Source of the DNA: Bacteroidota bacterium | Lineage (GTDB): Bacteria; Bacteroidota; Ignavibacteria; UBA10030 | Length of the DNA: 5,482 nt | Assembly: GCA_003453835.1 (NCBI GenBank) | Contig: DMMN01000133.1 | Coordinates: 11,435-16,916, forward strand | Direction of reading: 5' to 3' | Shown: in pieces, positions 1 to 5,482 of the stretch | Numbering within the stretch: the first letter of the stretch is position 1 | Layout of the letters: every line of letters begins with the position of its first letter | The notes under the pieces: generated by a model | Databases searched by the model: none | Told to the model about the DNA's origin: nothing | Seen by the model: the letters and a program-made list of their open reading frames with translations, nothing else | Made by a program: the position numbers and the translations under genes

Positions 1-80
1 ATCGCTAGACGGCGTTTCTTTTTATGCTTCTTACCGGCTCGTGCGTGACTTCTCGATTGACCAGTTTCTACTGCTCCCAT
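1..80 (-). CDS. Probable second ExbD/TolR-type protein, N-terminal fragment (cut by window edge)
   Basis: An open frame starts at an ATG at 80-78 and stays open for 26 codons to the left edge. A GGAG ribosome binding site (88-91) lies 7 nt upstream, next to the stop codon of the preceding exbD, so the two genes are tightly spaced and probably translated together. The visible residues are hydrophilic and end in a Lys/Arg-rich stretch (KKHKKKRRLA). The upstream ExbD also has a short basic N-terminus (KIKKSRIAIKID) just before its conserved Asp and membrane helix, so the fragment looks like the same kind of cytoplasmic tail. Tandem exbD genes after exbB are common in Bacteroidota-like genomes. 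The diagnostic membrane helix lies outside the window, so another basic N-terminus, such as that of a TonB-like protein, cannot be excluded. Confidence 0.6.
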   Translation of the reverse strand, partial: MGAVETGQSRSHARAGKKHKKKRRLA

Positions 81-92
81 AAGTGTGCTCCA

Positions 93-557
93 TTAGCTTT
101 TTTCAAGGTCGGTAACAAGATTGAAACGCGTGATCTTTGTTTTCTGCAGGACGTCCATCACGTCTTCGACGGCACCGTACGGTGCGATCTTATCGCCTTT
201 TACAACCGTTCGCAACTTCGGGTTCAAGATGCGCGCTTGAATGAGAAGATCGGCAAGGTTCTTTTGCTCCACTTCGACACTCGCCCTGTTCTTGAACTCT
301 TCACCGAATAGGCGGGTCTTGAGATTCTGCGAGCCGAGGTTCAGGAAGATTCTTCCGTCCTTCGAGATCGTCAGAATCATAACGTCGGACTCGGGCAGCT
401 TGATCTCCGAATGAGACAACGGAAGATCAATCTCGACTTCTTCGGTCGGACGGAACTGCGTCGTCAACATGAAGAATGTCAACAACAGAAACGCAACGTC
501 GACCATCGGAGTCATGTCGATCTTTATGGCGATGCGGGATTTCTTTATTTTTGGCAT
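93..557 (-). CDS. exbD: ExbD/TolR family biopolymer transport protein
   Basis: This 154-residue protein is normal in length for ExbD. It would sit in the inner membrane with one helix, inside the ExbB pentamer, coupling proton flow to a periplasmic partner such as TonB. A short basic cytoplasmic tail (residues 1-12) leads into the family signature IDMTPMVDVAFLLLTFFML at about 13-31. Asp20 in MVDVAF aligns with the essential membrane aspartate of E. coli ExbD (Asp25), so the proton path appears intact. Residues 35-154 form the periplasmic domain, opening with the usual LPLS-type segment (FRPTEEVEIDLPLS). The start at 557 has a strong AAGGTGAGG ribosome binding site (565-573) that overlaps the exbB stop; the gap between the genes is 14 nt. 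TolR is the alternative, but the Tol-Pal partners are not visible and the next gene looks like another exbD. Confidence 0.93.
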   Translation of the reverse strand: MPKIKKSRIAIKIDMTPMVDVAFLLLTFFMLTTQFRPTEEVEIDLPLSHSEIKLPESDVMILTISKDGRIFLNLGSQNLKTRLFGEEFKNRASVEVEQKNLADLLIQARILNPKLRTVVKGDKIAPYGAVEDVMDVLQKTKITRFNLVTDLEKS

Positions 558-571
558 ACGTGTGCCTCACC

Positions 572-1309
572 TTATTTCGATCGACCAGGAAGCTTCTCGG
601 CGAGCGACTGGACGATCGAGTAGCTGGCTTCGTCGATCATGTATGTGAAGTTGTCAACCTTTGTCGTGAAGAAGTTGTAGGCAAGGATGCCGGCAATGGC
701 CGCAATCAATCCACCCGCCGTGTTGATCAACGCTTCGGCAATGCCAAGCGCCAACTGTGCGGCATCGGGTGCGCCAGCTCTGTTCATGGCCTGGAATGCA
801 CGAATCATCCCTAACACCGTTCCAAGCAATCCAACCATTGTAGAAACGGAGGCAATCGTCGAAAGTGCGACCAGGTTCTTTTCCAGCAACGGTACTTCAA
901 GCATCATCGCCTCTTCGATGGCGTGCTGAACCTCGCTCATCATTTCCTTCTGTCCTTTCACATCTCCCTCTTGAACGAGCATTTTGTAGCGCTCAAGTCC
1001 GGTGCGAAGAATGTTCGCACAGGATCCACGTTGCTTGTCGCACGCTCCAATGGCAGCGTCGATATGACCCTTGTTGATCTCCTGCGTGACCGTCCTAAGG
1101 AAGACAGCAAGCGAGCCTCTGCCCTGGGCCTTTCGCAGTGAGAACACGCGCTCGACGATGAATGTGCAGACCATGATGGTTAGCGTGATCAGTGCGATAA
1201 CGAGGTACCCGCCGTCTTTGACAAACTGCGGAAGCATGTACTCATAGATGACGTAGGACAGTACGAATGCCACGATCAGTAGCGTCGTAATGAAGACTGA
1301 TTGTTTCAT
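572..1309 (-). CDS. exbB: MotA/TolQ/ExbB family proton channel protein (ExbB)
   Basis: This is a 245-residue inner-membrane proton channel subunit, partner of the ExbD encoded immediately downstream. Predicted membrane segments lie at about 6-26, 33-55, 148-175 and 190-213. A long cytoplasmic region between the second and third carries the acidic/basic helical stretch typical of the family. The MotA/TolQ/ExbB core is clear: ALSTIASVSTMVGLLGTVLGMI (about 148-169) and EALINTAGGLIAAIAG (about 192-207), with Thr164 and Thr197 in the pore-lining positions conserved in ExbB/TolQ. The frame extends upstream to 1459, but those 50 residues are hydrophilic and overlap the STAS gene. The ATG at 1309 has a strong AAAAGGAG site 8 nt before it and opens directly into a membrane helix. 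E. coli ExbB has three helices, so the extra N-terminal one is a variant form. Confidence 0.94.
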   Translation of the reverse strand: MKQSVFITTLLIVAFVLSYVIYEYMLPQFVKDGGYLVIALITLTIMVCTFIVERVFSLRKAQGRGSLAVFLRTVTQEINKGHIDAAIGACDKQRGSCANILRTGLERYKMLVQEGDVKGQKEMMSEVQHAIEEAMMLEVPLLEKNLVALSTIASVSTMVGLLGTVLGMIRAFQAMNRAGAPDAAQLALGIAEALINTAGGLIAAIAGILAYNFFTTKVDNFTYMIDEASYSIVQSLAEKLPGRSK

Positions 1310-1317
1310 GAATTGTG

Positions 1318-1325
1318 CTCCTTTT
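1318..1325 (-). promoter_or_regulatory. Ribosome binding site that sets the exbB start
   Basis: AAAAGGAG on the minus strand ends 8 nt before the ATG at 1309. No comparable site precedes the upstream in-frame start at 1459, which would also place the start inside the STAS gene. This supports the shorter 245-residue ExbB. Confidence 0.85.
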
Positions 1326-1359
1326 GTGTTAAGTGATGAAAAGACATGGTCTGATCCAG

Positions 1360-1698
1360 CTAGAACTTCATCGCTTCTTCGCGTGTCTCCACAAGATCGA
1401 AGACGCTCGCGAGCCGCGTGATCACAAAGACATTCTGCACTCCCTTCCCTGCACGGCAAAGTTTGATCTTTCCGCTCGCCTTCGTATACATCGTATGAAC
1501 AGACACTAACGCACCGATCCCCGTGCTGTTGATGTAGTTCACGCTCCCCAGATCGAGAACCAGCTTACGGTTTCCTTGTTCAAGCAGGTCATTGGCTTTC
1601 TTCTTCAATTCGTCGGTTTCTTCGCCGCCAATCAAAGAGCCGCGGGGCTCCAAAACGGCGATCTCGAGATTGTTAAAGGTCGATACTTTGGTTGCCAT
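1360..1698 (-). CDS. STAS-domain protein, anti-sigma factor antagonist (SpoIIAA/RsbV-like)
   Basis: This 112-residue protein is a single STAS domain, the usual size for an anti-anti-sigma factor. It has the N-terminal strand and glycine-rich turn (LEPRGSLIGGEETDELKK, about 16-34), the central strand KLVLDLGSVNYINSTGIGAL (about 45-64), and the C-terminal part with the LCRAGKGVQNVF and FDLVET segments. Ser58 in NSTGIGAL is at the position phosphorylated by RsbW/SpoIIAB-type kinases in this family. Known members bind an anti-sigma kinase when unphosphorylated and free its sigma factor; others serve in partner-switching systems controlling motility, biofilm or transport. It has a GAGAGG ribosome binding site (1704-1709), is the first gene after the sigma-54 promoter, and lies 50 nt upstream of exbB with no terminator visible between them. 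No kinase or phosphatase partner is encoded in the window, so its target is unknown. Confidence 0.92.
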   Translation of the reverse strand: MATKVSTFNNLEIAVLEPRGSLIGGEETDELKKKANDLLEQGNRKLVLDLGSVNYINSTGIGALVSVHTMYTKASGKIKLCRAGKGVQNVFVITRLASVFDLVETREEAMKF

Positions 1699-1751
1699 GC
1701 GAACCTCTCAAGGTTGAGTTATTGAAAACGACCCGGTGCTCGACTGAGATT

Positions 1752-1763
1752 GCTGTGCACAGC
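1752..1763. repeat. Perfect 12-bp palindrome over the predicted sigma-54 start site
   Basis: GCTGTGCACAGC reads identically on both strands. It lies between the -12 element (GC at 1767-1766) and just past the transcription start predicted at about 1754. Flanking ATTGC (1749-1753) and GCAAT (1766-1770) form a second, outer inverted repeat that includes the -12 element. It could be an operator for a repressor or an IHF-like accessory protein, or chance. No known factor is recognised. Confidence 0.4.
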
Positions 1764-1764
1764 C

Positions 1765-1781
1765 TGCAATCCACGTGCCAG
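1765..1781 (-). promoter_or_regulatory. Sigma-54 (RpoN) -24/-12 promoter for the STAS-exbB-exbD operon
   Basis: The minus strand reads CTGGCACGTGGATTGCA. It matches the RpoN consensus YTGGCACGrNNNTTGCW at all fixed positions and fails only the weak purine after CACG. GG at 1779-1778 and GC at 1767-1766 have the required spacing. Transcription should begin near 1754, giving a leader of about 56 nt before the STAS ATG at 1698. The nearest upstream gene encodes a sigma-54 activator, the natural candidate to act here. Binding of the regulator to this promoter is inferred, not shown. Confidence 0.87.
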
Positions 1782-1793
1782 AGCAACTCGCCT

Positions 1794-1847
1794 TGGGCCG
1801 TCAAAAACAAGACGTATTCAATGCTTCCGGAACCGCGTGGCCCGTCA
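1794..1847 (-). repeat. Direct repeat TGACGG(G/C)CCA upstream of the sigma-54 promoter
   Basis: On the minus strand TGACGGGCCA (1847-1838) and TGACGGCCCA (1803-1794) match at 9 of 10 positions and are 44 bp apart, about four helical turns. They are centred near -88 and -44 relative to the predicted start. They may be half-sites for an activator, but the second lies unusually close to the -24 element for an enhancer. Confidence 0.3.
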
Positions 1848-1856
1848 TACATTGAA
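1817..1856. repeat. Inverted repeat TTCAATG-N26-CATTGAA, candidate enhancer site
   Basis: Two perfect 7-bp arms (1817-1823 and 1850-1856) have centres 33 bp apart, about three helical turns, so they face the same side of the helix. The midpoint is about 82 bp upstream of the predicted sigma-54 start, inside the range used by NtrC-family activators. A further palindrome, TTCCGGAA (1825-1832), lies between the arms. Its function as the binding site of the adjacent regulator is inference from position and symmetry. Confidence 0.35.
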
Positions 1857-1993
1857 AAAAGCAACGCAATTGGTGAAAGGAAGGTACAACAGGGGCTAAG
1901 ATCTTGAAAAGGAATGGGTTGGGATATCGTGCAAAATGCAAAACACGACGATGCTTTGAATTCCAGTACGCAACCGTCTACCCTGCCGGAATC

Positions 1994-3331
1994 CTAAAGG
2001 CCATATCTTTTACGTTTGCGCCAGAGCGTCGCCGGATCAATGCCCAAAATGGTGGCAGCTTCATCGTAATCCTTGGCGCGTTGGAGCACTTTCTTTATGT
2101 GGAGCTTCTCGATCTCTTCGAGCGATTGAGCTGCCAATGCTTGACTCGATTCTGCACGAACCTCCTCCGGAAGATGGAAGAGCTGAATCGTTCCGTTCTG
2201 GGTCAACACAACCGCACGCTCGATGACGTTTTCGAGCTCGCGGATGTTGCCGCTCCAGCGATATCCTCTTAATGCCTTCATCGCTTCCGGAGAGAGTTCC
2301 AACGCCCGACTCTTCGAGAACTTCTGCATGAAGTGTTGAATAAGAGCCGGAACATCTTCAGGCCGCTCGCGCAGCGGTGGAAGCTTCAGCCGCACGGCGT
2401 TGAGTCGATAGTAGAGATCCTCTCGGAACGTCCCCTCTTTGAGCGCCTCCTCGAGGTTTCTATTCGTTGCGGCAATTATGCGGACATCCACCTTTCGTGG
2501 CTCGCTCTCTCCAACTCGTTCAAACTCTTTGCTTTGGAGAAAACGAAGGAGCTTCGCCTGGATGCTCGGTGTGAGCTCCGCAATCTCATCCAAAAAGAGC
2601 GTTCCACCGTCGGCAAGTTCGAACCTCCCCTGGCGATCTTTAACCGCCCCCGTGAATGCCCCGCGGACATGGCCGAACAGCTCACTTTCCAACAACTGTT
2701 CGGGCAGGGCTGCACAATTCACTTTGACAAACGGTTTTGCCGCGCGCGGGCTCTTCTCGTGAATGAACTGAGCGAAGAGCTCCTTCCCTGTTCCGCTTTC
2801 TCCTTCGACAAGGACGCTCATCGTGCTTTCAGCCACACGTGCGGCGAGGTCGAGCTGCGCGAGCAGTTCACGATTTCTTGAGATGATCTCCCCGCTACCT
2901 CCGGCCGACGCAAGTTTCCTCCGGAGGTCTTTCACTTCACAATCGAGAAGATGGTACTCCCAGGCCTTCTGGGCAAAGAGCTGCAACTCCTGAAAATCGA
3001 ACGGTTTTTGAAGATAGTGATACGCCCCACGCTTCATCGCTTCGATTGCACTATCAACCGAACCGTGCGCAGTAATCATGATCACGGTCGTCTCGGGCGA
3101 GAATTGCTTGATCTCGGCAAGCACCTCCATGCCGTCGATCGGCGCCATCTTCAGATCGATAAACGCAAGATCGTAGGACGCGTGGTGAAGGGCTTGAACC
3201 GCTTCCTGCGGTTTCGAAAACAACGTCGTTTCATAGCCAATAGCGTTGAAGCAGATCCCCATCGTCTTCAAGATGTTTGGCTCATCGTCTACCACGAGTA
3301 CTCTTGGTTTGGCGGCTTCCATAGGCTTCAT
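1994..3331 (-). CDS. Sigma-54-dependent response regulator, NtrC family (REC-AAA+-Fis HTH)
   Basis: This 445-residue protein has the classic three-domain activator layout. The receiver domain (about 9-124) has the acidic pair Asp15/Asp16 in VVDDEPN, phosphoacceptor Asp59 in FIDLKM, Thr87 in ITAHGS and Lys109 in QKPF. The AAA+ domain (about 148-380) has Walker A GESGTGKE (177-184), the sigma-54 contact loop GAFTGA (224-229), Walker B GTLFLDE (to Glu249), FREDLYYRL with the conserved arginines, and GNIRELENV. A Fis-type helix-turn-helix closes the protein (about 404-445, YDEAATILGIDPATLWRKRK). All elements needed for phosphorylation, ATP hydrolysis and sigma-54 contact are present. The ATG at 3331 overlaps the kinase stop as TGATG with no clear ribosome binding site, so translation is probably coupled; a TTG at 3334 or an ATG at 3322 are alternatives. 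The next promoter downstream is sigma-54 type, so this is likely its activator. Confidence 0.95.
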   Translation of the reverse strand: MKPMEAAKPRVLVVDDEPNILKTMGICFNAIGYETTLFSKPQEAVQALHHASYDLAFIDLKMAPIDGMEVLAEIKQFSPETTVIMITAHGSVDSAIEAMKRGAYHYLQKPFDFQELQLFAQKAWEYHLLDCEVKDLRRKLASAGGSGEIISRNRELLAQLDLAARVAESTMSVLVEGESGTGKELFAQFIHEKSPRAAKPFVKVNCAALPEQLLESELFGHVRGAFTGAVKDRQGRFELADGGTLFLDEIAELTPSIQAKLLRFLQSKEFERVGESEPRKVDVRIIAATNRNLEEALKEGTFREDLYYRLNAVRLKLPPLRERPEDVPALIQHFMQKFSKSRALELSPEAMKALRGYRWSGNIRELENVIERAVVLTQNGTIQLFHLPEEVRAESSQALAAQSLEEIEKLHIKKVLQRAKDYDEAATILGIDPATLWRKRKRYGL

Positions 3332-5169
3332 CAACTTAGCGGTAGCGTGAAGAAGAATTTGCTTCCCTTCCCCAACTCACTCTCCACCCAGATCTTCCCA
3401 CCGTGTGCCTCGACAACTTCTTTGGCGATCGCTAAGCCGAGTCCGACACTTCCCGGGGTTGAATCCGTTGCTTCCTTGACCTGGACGAATTTGTCAAAGA
3501 TCGCTTCCACGGCTTCCGCGGGAATGCCTCGACCGGAATCCGCCACACAGACCCGAATGCTTGTGCCCGTCGGCTTAGACGAGATTGAGACTGTGCCGCG
3601 CTCCTGGGAAAACCGAATTGCGTTGCTCACAAGATTCGTGATGACCCACGTCAATTGTTGTTGATCGCCAGGCACTTCGCCGCCTTCCTCCGAAACATCG
3701 ATTTCAAGCTGAATCGCTTTTTCACGGAACTGCAAGCGCAGCGGTCTCACGGCCTCATCGATAAGGGCCCGCAGGCTCACAGCCTCTCGTTTCGGCTCAA
3801 ATCGCCCGGATTCAAGCCTTGATAAGTCAAGCAGCTCCTTCACCAGCTTTGTCAGTCGCTCGCAATCGTCTTTTGCCGTTGACAAAAGATCGCGCTGCCG
3901 CTCGTTTACCGGGCCAAGGACCTTCTGAGAGAGGATATCGATCGACATGTTGATGGAGGTCAGGGGAGTCCGAAATTCATGGGATACGGTGGCCATGAAC
4001 TCCGATTTCATCCTGTCGAGGTTCTTGAACCGCGTCACATCCTGCAGAAGTGTGACCACTCCATGTACGTTGCCATGTTCGTCGATGATCCTCGTCTGGC
4101 GTGGCCGGAAGTAGAGATTCTGATCGGCCTGTTCAACCGCGAGGAGTGAATCAGACCTCTTCCCCTCGGCCGATTCCGTCCCGTCGCCGCTAAGAAGAGG
4201 CAACCAGCGTTCGTTTTTGATGACGGTCTCAAGCAACCTTCCCTGCCAGTTGTCCTCGAAGATGTTGAGCGTCTGCTTCGCCGCCTGATTGATGAGGACC
4301 AGATGGTTCTCTTCATCCGTCACGAGAACCGGATCGGGGATGCTGGAGACGATCGCTTCGGATCGCTTCTTTTCGGCGACGAGGCGATAGACGTTCATCT
4401 CCTCGTATGTACGCAGCCGTTCCGTCATCTTGTTGAATTCGCGGCTCAACTCTCCGATTTCATCATCTGTCGTGATGTCGATCTTTTGGTTCAATTGTCC
4501 GCTGCTGATCCGGCGCACCGTCTGCGTCAGTTTCTCGGCCGGCTGCAAAATGCTCTTGGTGAATTGGATGGCCGCCAAAATGCTAAGAATGACGGCGAAG
4601 ATGGACGATGTGATGACGACGAGCGTTGCCTGTGCAGAGATGCTCCTCACGTGCCGATCCGCGTCAATAATGCCGTCTTGGTTCACCTCCAGAAGCTTGA
4701 AGCAATGTTCCTTCAACGATTCGATTGTCGGCCTGATGAGAAAGTCGGCAAACGAGACCGTCTTGGCCCGAGGGACTCCCGACTCGACAAGCACCTGGAG
4801 CGAATCCGACAGGAAAAGAAACCGTTTGTAGTACGATGCGATGCTATCTAACAACGGGGGCTCGTAAGGAAGGATCAGGCTGCCACGAGCGATGTTGAAC
4901 CACTCGTCGAACTCCTTTCGGTTCTTTCCGAAAGCGCTCTTCGAAAGGCTGTCGTTTTCGACGAGCATTGAGATCTGAGCGCGCTCCTGCCGTTCGAGGG
5001 TCTTTACCATATTCTCCGCAGCGACGACGCTTTGAACATTTGCGATCAGAATGCGGCTGAGTGACTCATCCAACTGCGAGAAGTTATATATGGAAACGAT
5101 GCTCGTGACAAAGGTGATGGCGACGAGCACAAAGTAACTAAATCCGATTTTGTATCGAAGGCTTCGCAT
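3331..5169 (-). CDS. Membrane sensor histidine kinase (periplasmic sensor-HAMP-PAS-HisKA-HATPase)
   Basis: This 612-residue protein has membrane helices at about 9-28 and 182-203, flanking a periplasmic sensor of about 150 residues that is mostly helical and matches no ligand-binding motif I recognise. A HAMP linker follows (about 203-256, with [18 protein letters not shown] and [14 protein letters not shown]), then a PAS domain (about 268-380, [22 protein letters not shown]). The catalytic core has phospho-acceptor His397 in VSHEFRTPL, the N box [10 protein letters not shown] (Asn516), G1 DSGRGIP (544-550), the F box IFDKFVQ and G2 [11 protein letters not shown], all intact. It overlaps the response regulator by one base and is surely its partner. 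The arrangement recalls KinB paired with the NtrC-type AlgB in Pseudomonas, a resemblance of layout only. The ATG at 5169 lacks a good ribosome binding site, and a candidate promoter ends only a few bases before it. Confidence 0.95.
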   Translation of the reverse strand: MRSLRYKIGFSYFVLVAITFVTSIVSIYNFSQLDESLSRILIANVQSVVAAENMVKTLERQERAQISMLVENDSLSKSAFGKNRKEFDEWFNIARGSLILPYEPPLLDSIASYYKRFLFLSDSLQVLVESGVPRAKTVSFADFLIRPTIESLKEHCFKLLEVNQDGIIDADRHVRSISAQATLVVITSSIFAVILSILAAIQFTKSILQPAEKLTQTVRRISSGQLNQKIDITTDDEIGELSREFNKMTERLRTYEEMNVYRLVAEKKRSEAIVSSIPDPVLVTDEENHLVLINQAAKQTLNIFEDNWQGRLLETVIKNERWLPLLSGDGTESAEGKRSDSLLAVEQADQNLYFRPRQTRIIDEHGNVHGVVTLLQDVTRFKNLDRMKSEFMATVSHEFRTPLTSINMSIDILSQKVLGPVNERQRDLLSTAKDDCERLTKLVKELLDLSRLESGRFEPKREAVSLRALIDEAVRPLRLQFREKAIQLEIDVSEEGGEVPGDQQQLTWVITNLVSNAIRFSQERGTVSISSKPTGTSIRVCVADSGRGIPAEAVEAIFDKFVQVKEATDSTPGSVGLGLAIAKEVVEAHGGKIWVESELGKGSKFFFTLPLS

Positions 5170-5175
5170 CGCACT

Positions 5176-5207
5176 TGAAATTATAGCTTTTTGAGTCGAA
5201 AGGCAAA
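5176..5207 (-). promoter_or_regulatory. Candidate housekeeping promoter for the kinase-regulator operon
   Basis: On the minus strand TTTG (5207-5204) is followed after 20 nt by TAATTTCA (5183-5176), 6 of 8 matches to the Bacteroidota -7 element TAnnTTTG. A full TATAAT (5185-5180) overlaps it. Transcription would start around 5170-5173, leaving almost no leader before the ATG at 5169. Prediction by pattern only. Confidence 0.45.
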
Positions 5208-5221
5208 GCAGACCCGGTCAC

Positions 5222-5251
5222 CGCCTGAGGCGCCCCTCTTCTTGGCCCAAG
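5222..5251. repeat. Twin 11-bp palindromes between divergent promoters
   Basis: CGCCT-G-AGGCG (5222-5232) and CTTGG-C-CCAAG (5241-5251) are each perfect 5-bp inverted repeats around one central base, with centres 19 bp apart. The one-base centre makes them operator-like rather than hairpins, and no T-run follows. They lie between the predicted -33 elements of the two divergent promoters. The two arm sequences differ, so one shared binding protein is not assured. Confidence 0.35.
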
Positions 5252-5268
5252 CTGCAACAGAATACTGC

Positions 5269-5300
5269 CTTGCTATCAGCAGGGATTTTGTTTATATTTG
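5269..5300 (+). promoter_or_regulatory. Candidate Bacteroidota-type promoter facing tRNA-Asp
   Basis: CTTG (5269-5272) is followed after 20 nt by TATATTTG (5293-5300), an exact match to the Bacteroidota -7 consensus TAnnTTTG. Transcription would begin near 5305 and run toward the tRNA, leaving a leader of about 140 nt. The same 20-nt spacing is seen in the divergent kinase promoter. Confidence 0.5.
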
Positions 5301-5442
5301 TGCCGGCAAAATCGACAAGTGTCGGGCATTGAAGAAGAAGGAGACCTTTTCGAAGTGTTGTCGGGGATCCATTCAACGAAGTCCCGGCCATAGAGCGGGG
5401 ACGGATTTCGATGGAGAGGTTTGATCAAGTCTGTCAAGTTCT
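5301..5442 (+). other. Non-coding leader upstream of tRNA-Asp
   Basis: I see no convincing gene here: the short frames lack good starts and family features. It holds small potential hairpins: CGAC/GTCG with a four-base loop (5313-5324) inside TGCC/GGCA (5301-5304 and 5325-5328), and GTCCCG/CGGGGAC (5381-5402) with one bulged G. Neither is followed by a T-run. It is most simply the 5' part of a tRNA precursor. Confidence 0.35.
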
Positions 5443-5482
5443 GGGGTCGTAGCTCAGCTTGGTTAGAGCGCCTGCCTGTCAC
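5443..5482 (+). tRNA. tRNA-Asp (GUC), 5' part, cut by window edge
   Basis: The 5' acceptor strand is GGGGTCG (5443-5449), followed by T8 and A9. The D stem GCTC/GAGC (5452-5455 and 5466-5469) encloses a ten-base loop with the conserved GG. The 5' anticodon strand CCTGC (5471-5475) leads to loop CTGTCAC (5476-5482) with anticodon GTC at 5478-5480, which reads Asp codons GAC and GAU. The 3' half, needed to confirm the acceptor and T arms, is outside the window. Confidence 0.95.

Noticed and set aside
1310..1459. N-terminal extension of the ExbB reading frame to an upstream start at 1459
   Set aside because: These 50 residues are hydrophilic, overlap the STAS gene in another frame, and lack a ribosome binding site; the ATG at 1309 has a strong one and begins the membrane helix.
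1855..1885. Possible terminator after the response regulator (T-run on the minus strand near 1860-1855)
   Set aside because: The six-T run is not preceded by a stable GC-rich stem, and the weak ATTCC/GGAAT pairing at 1969-1993 is bulged and lacks a T-run.
1930..1943. Tandem TGCAAAA repeat
   Set aside because: Only two 7-bp copies in an A-rich stretch, with no positional link to the promoter; likely chance.
2333..2881. Plus-strand open frame of 182 codons opposite the response regulator
   Set aside because: It is antisense to a gene with complete REC, AAA+ and HTH motifs and shows no family features of its own.
2951..3664. Plus-strand open frame of 237 codons spanning the kinase-regulator junction
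   Set aside because: Antisense shadow of two well-supported genes, with no recognisable domain.
4303..4851. Plus-strand open frame of 182 codons opposite the kinase
   Set aside because: Antisense shadow; the kinase HAMP and PAS motifs on the other strand explain the open frame.
5191..5424. Plus-strand open frame of 77 codons upstream of the tRNA
   Set aside because: It crosses both candidate promoters and the palindromes, has no ribosome binding site, and its residues show no domain.
5276..5482. Minus-strand open frame at the right edge
   Set aside because: It runs antisense through the tRNA-Asp gene and has no protein features.

Overview
This window carries most of one signalling and transport locus on the minus strand, followed at the right end by the start of a plus-strand tRNA-Asp gene. 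The host looks like a Gram-negative bacterium. It has an ExbB/ExbD proton-motive-force module, a sigma-54 activator with a matching -24/-12 promoter, and two candidate housekeeping promoters of the TTG-N20-TAnnTTTG type known from Bacteroidota and relatives. A member of the Bacteroidota/Chlorobiota/Ignavibacteriota group is the best guess. That placement is inference from promoter style and protein character, not from a marker gene.

Reading the minus strand from right to left, the genes are: a membrane histidine kinase with HAMP and PAS domains (5169-3331); an NtrC-type response regulator overlapping it by one base (3331-1994); a 295-bp non-coding region with a near-perfect sigma-54 promoter (1765-1781) and several inverted and direct repeats; a single-domain STAS protein (1698-1360); ExbB (1309-572); ExbD (557-93); and the first 26 codons of a further small basic protein, very probably a second ExbD, running off the left edge (80-1). 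The 273-bp gap at 5170-5442 holds two divergent candidate promoters with a pair of short palindromes between them. The plus-strand promoter faces tRNA-Asp(GUC), which is cut by the window end after its anticodon loop.

The simplest reading is a self-contained regulatory circuit. The kinase senses an unknown envelope or periplasmic signal and phosphorylates the regulator. The regulator then opens the adjacent sigma-54 promoter, driving a STAS-exbB-exbD-exbD operon. ExbB/ExbD would use the proton gradient to energise an outer-membrane or periplasmic process through a TonB-like partner, presumably encoded beyond the left edge. The STAS protein is the odd member: it resembles a phosphorylatable anti-anti-sigma factor, but no partner kinase or phosphatase is present here.
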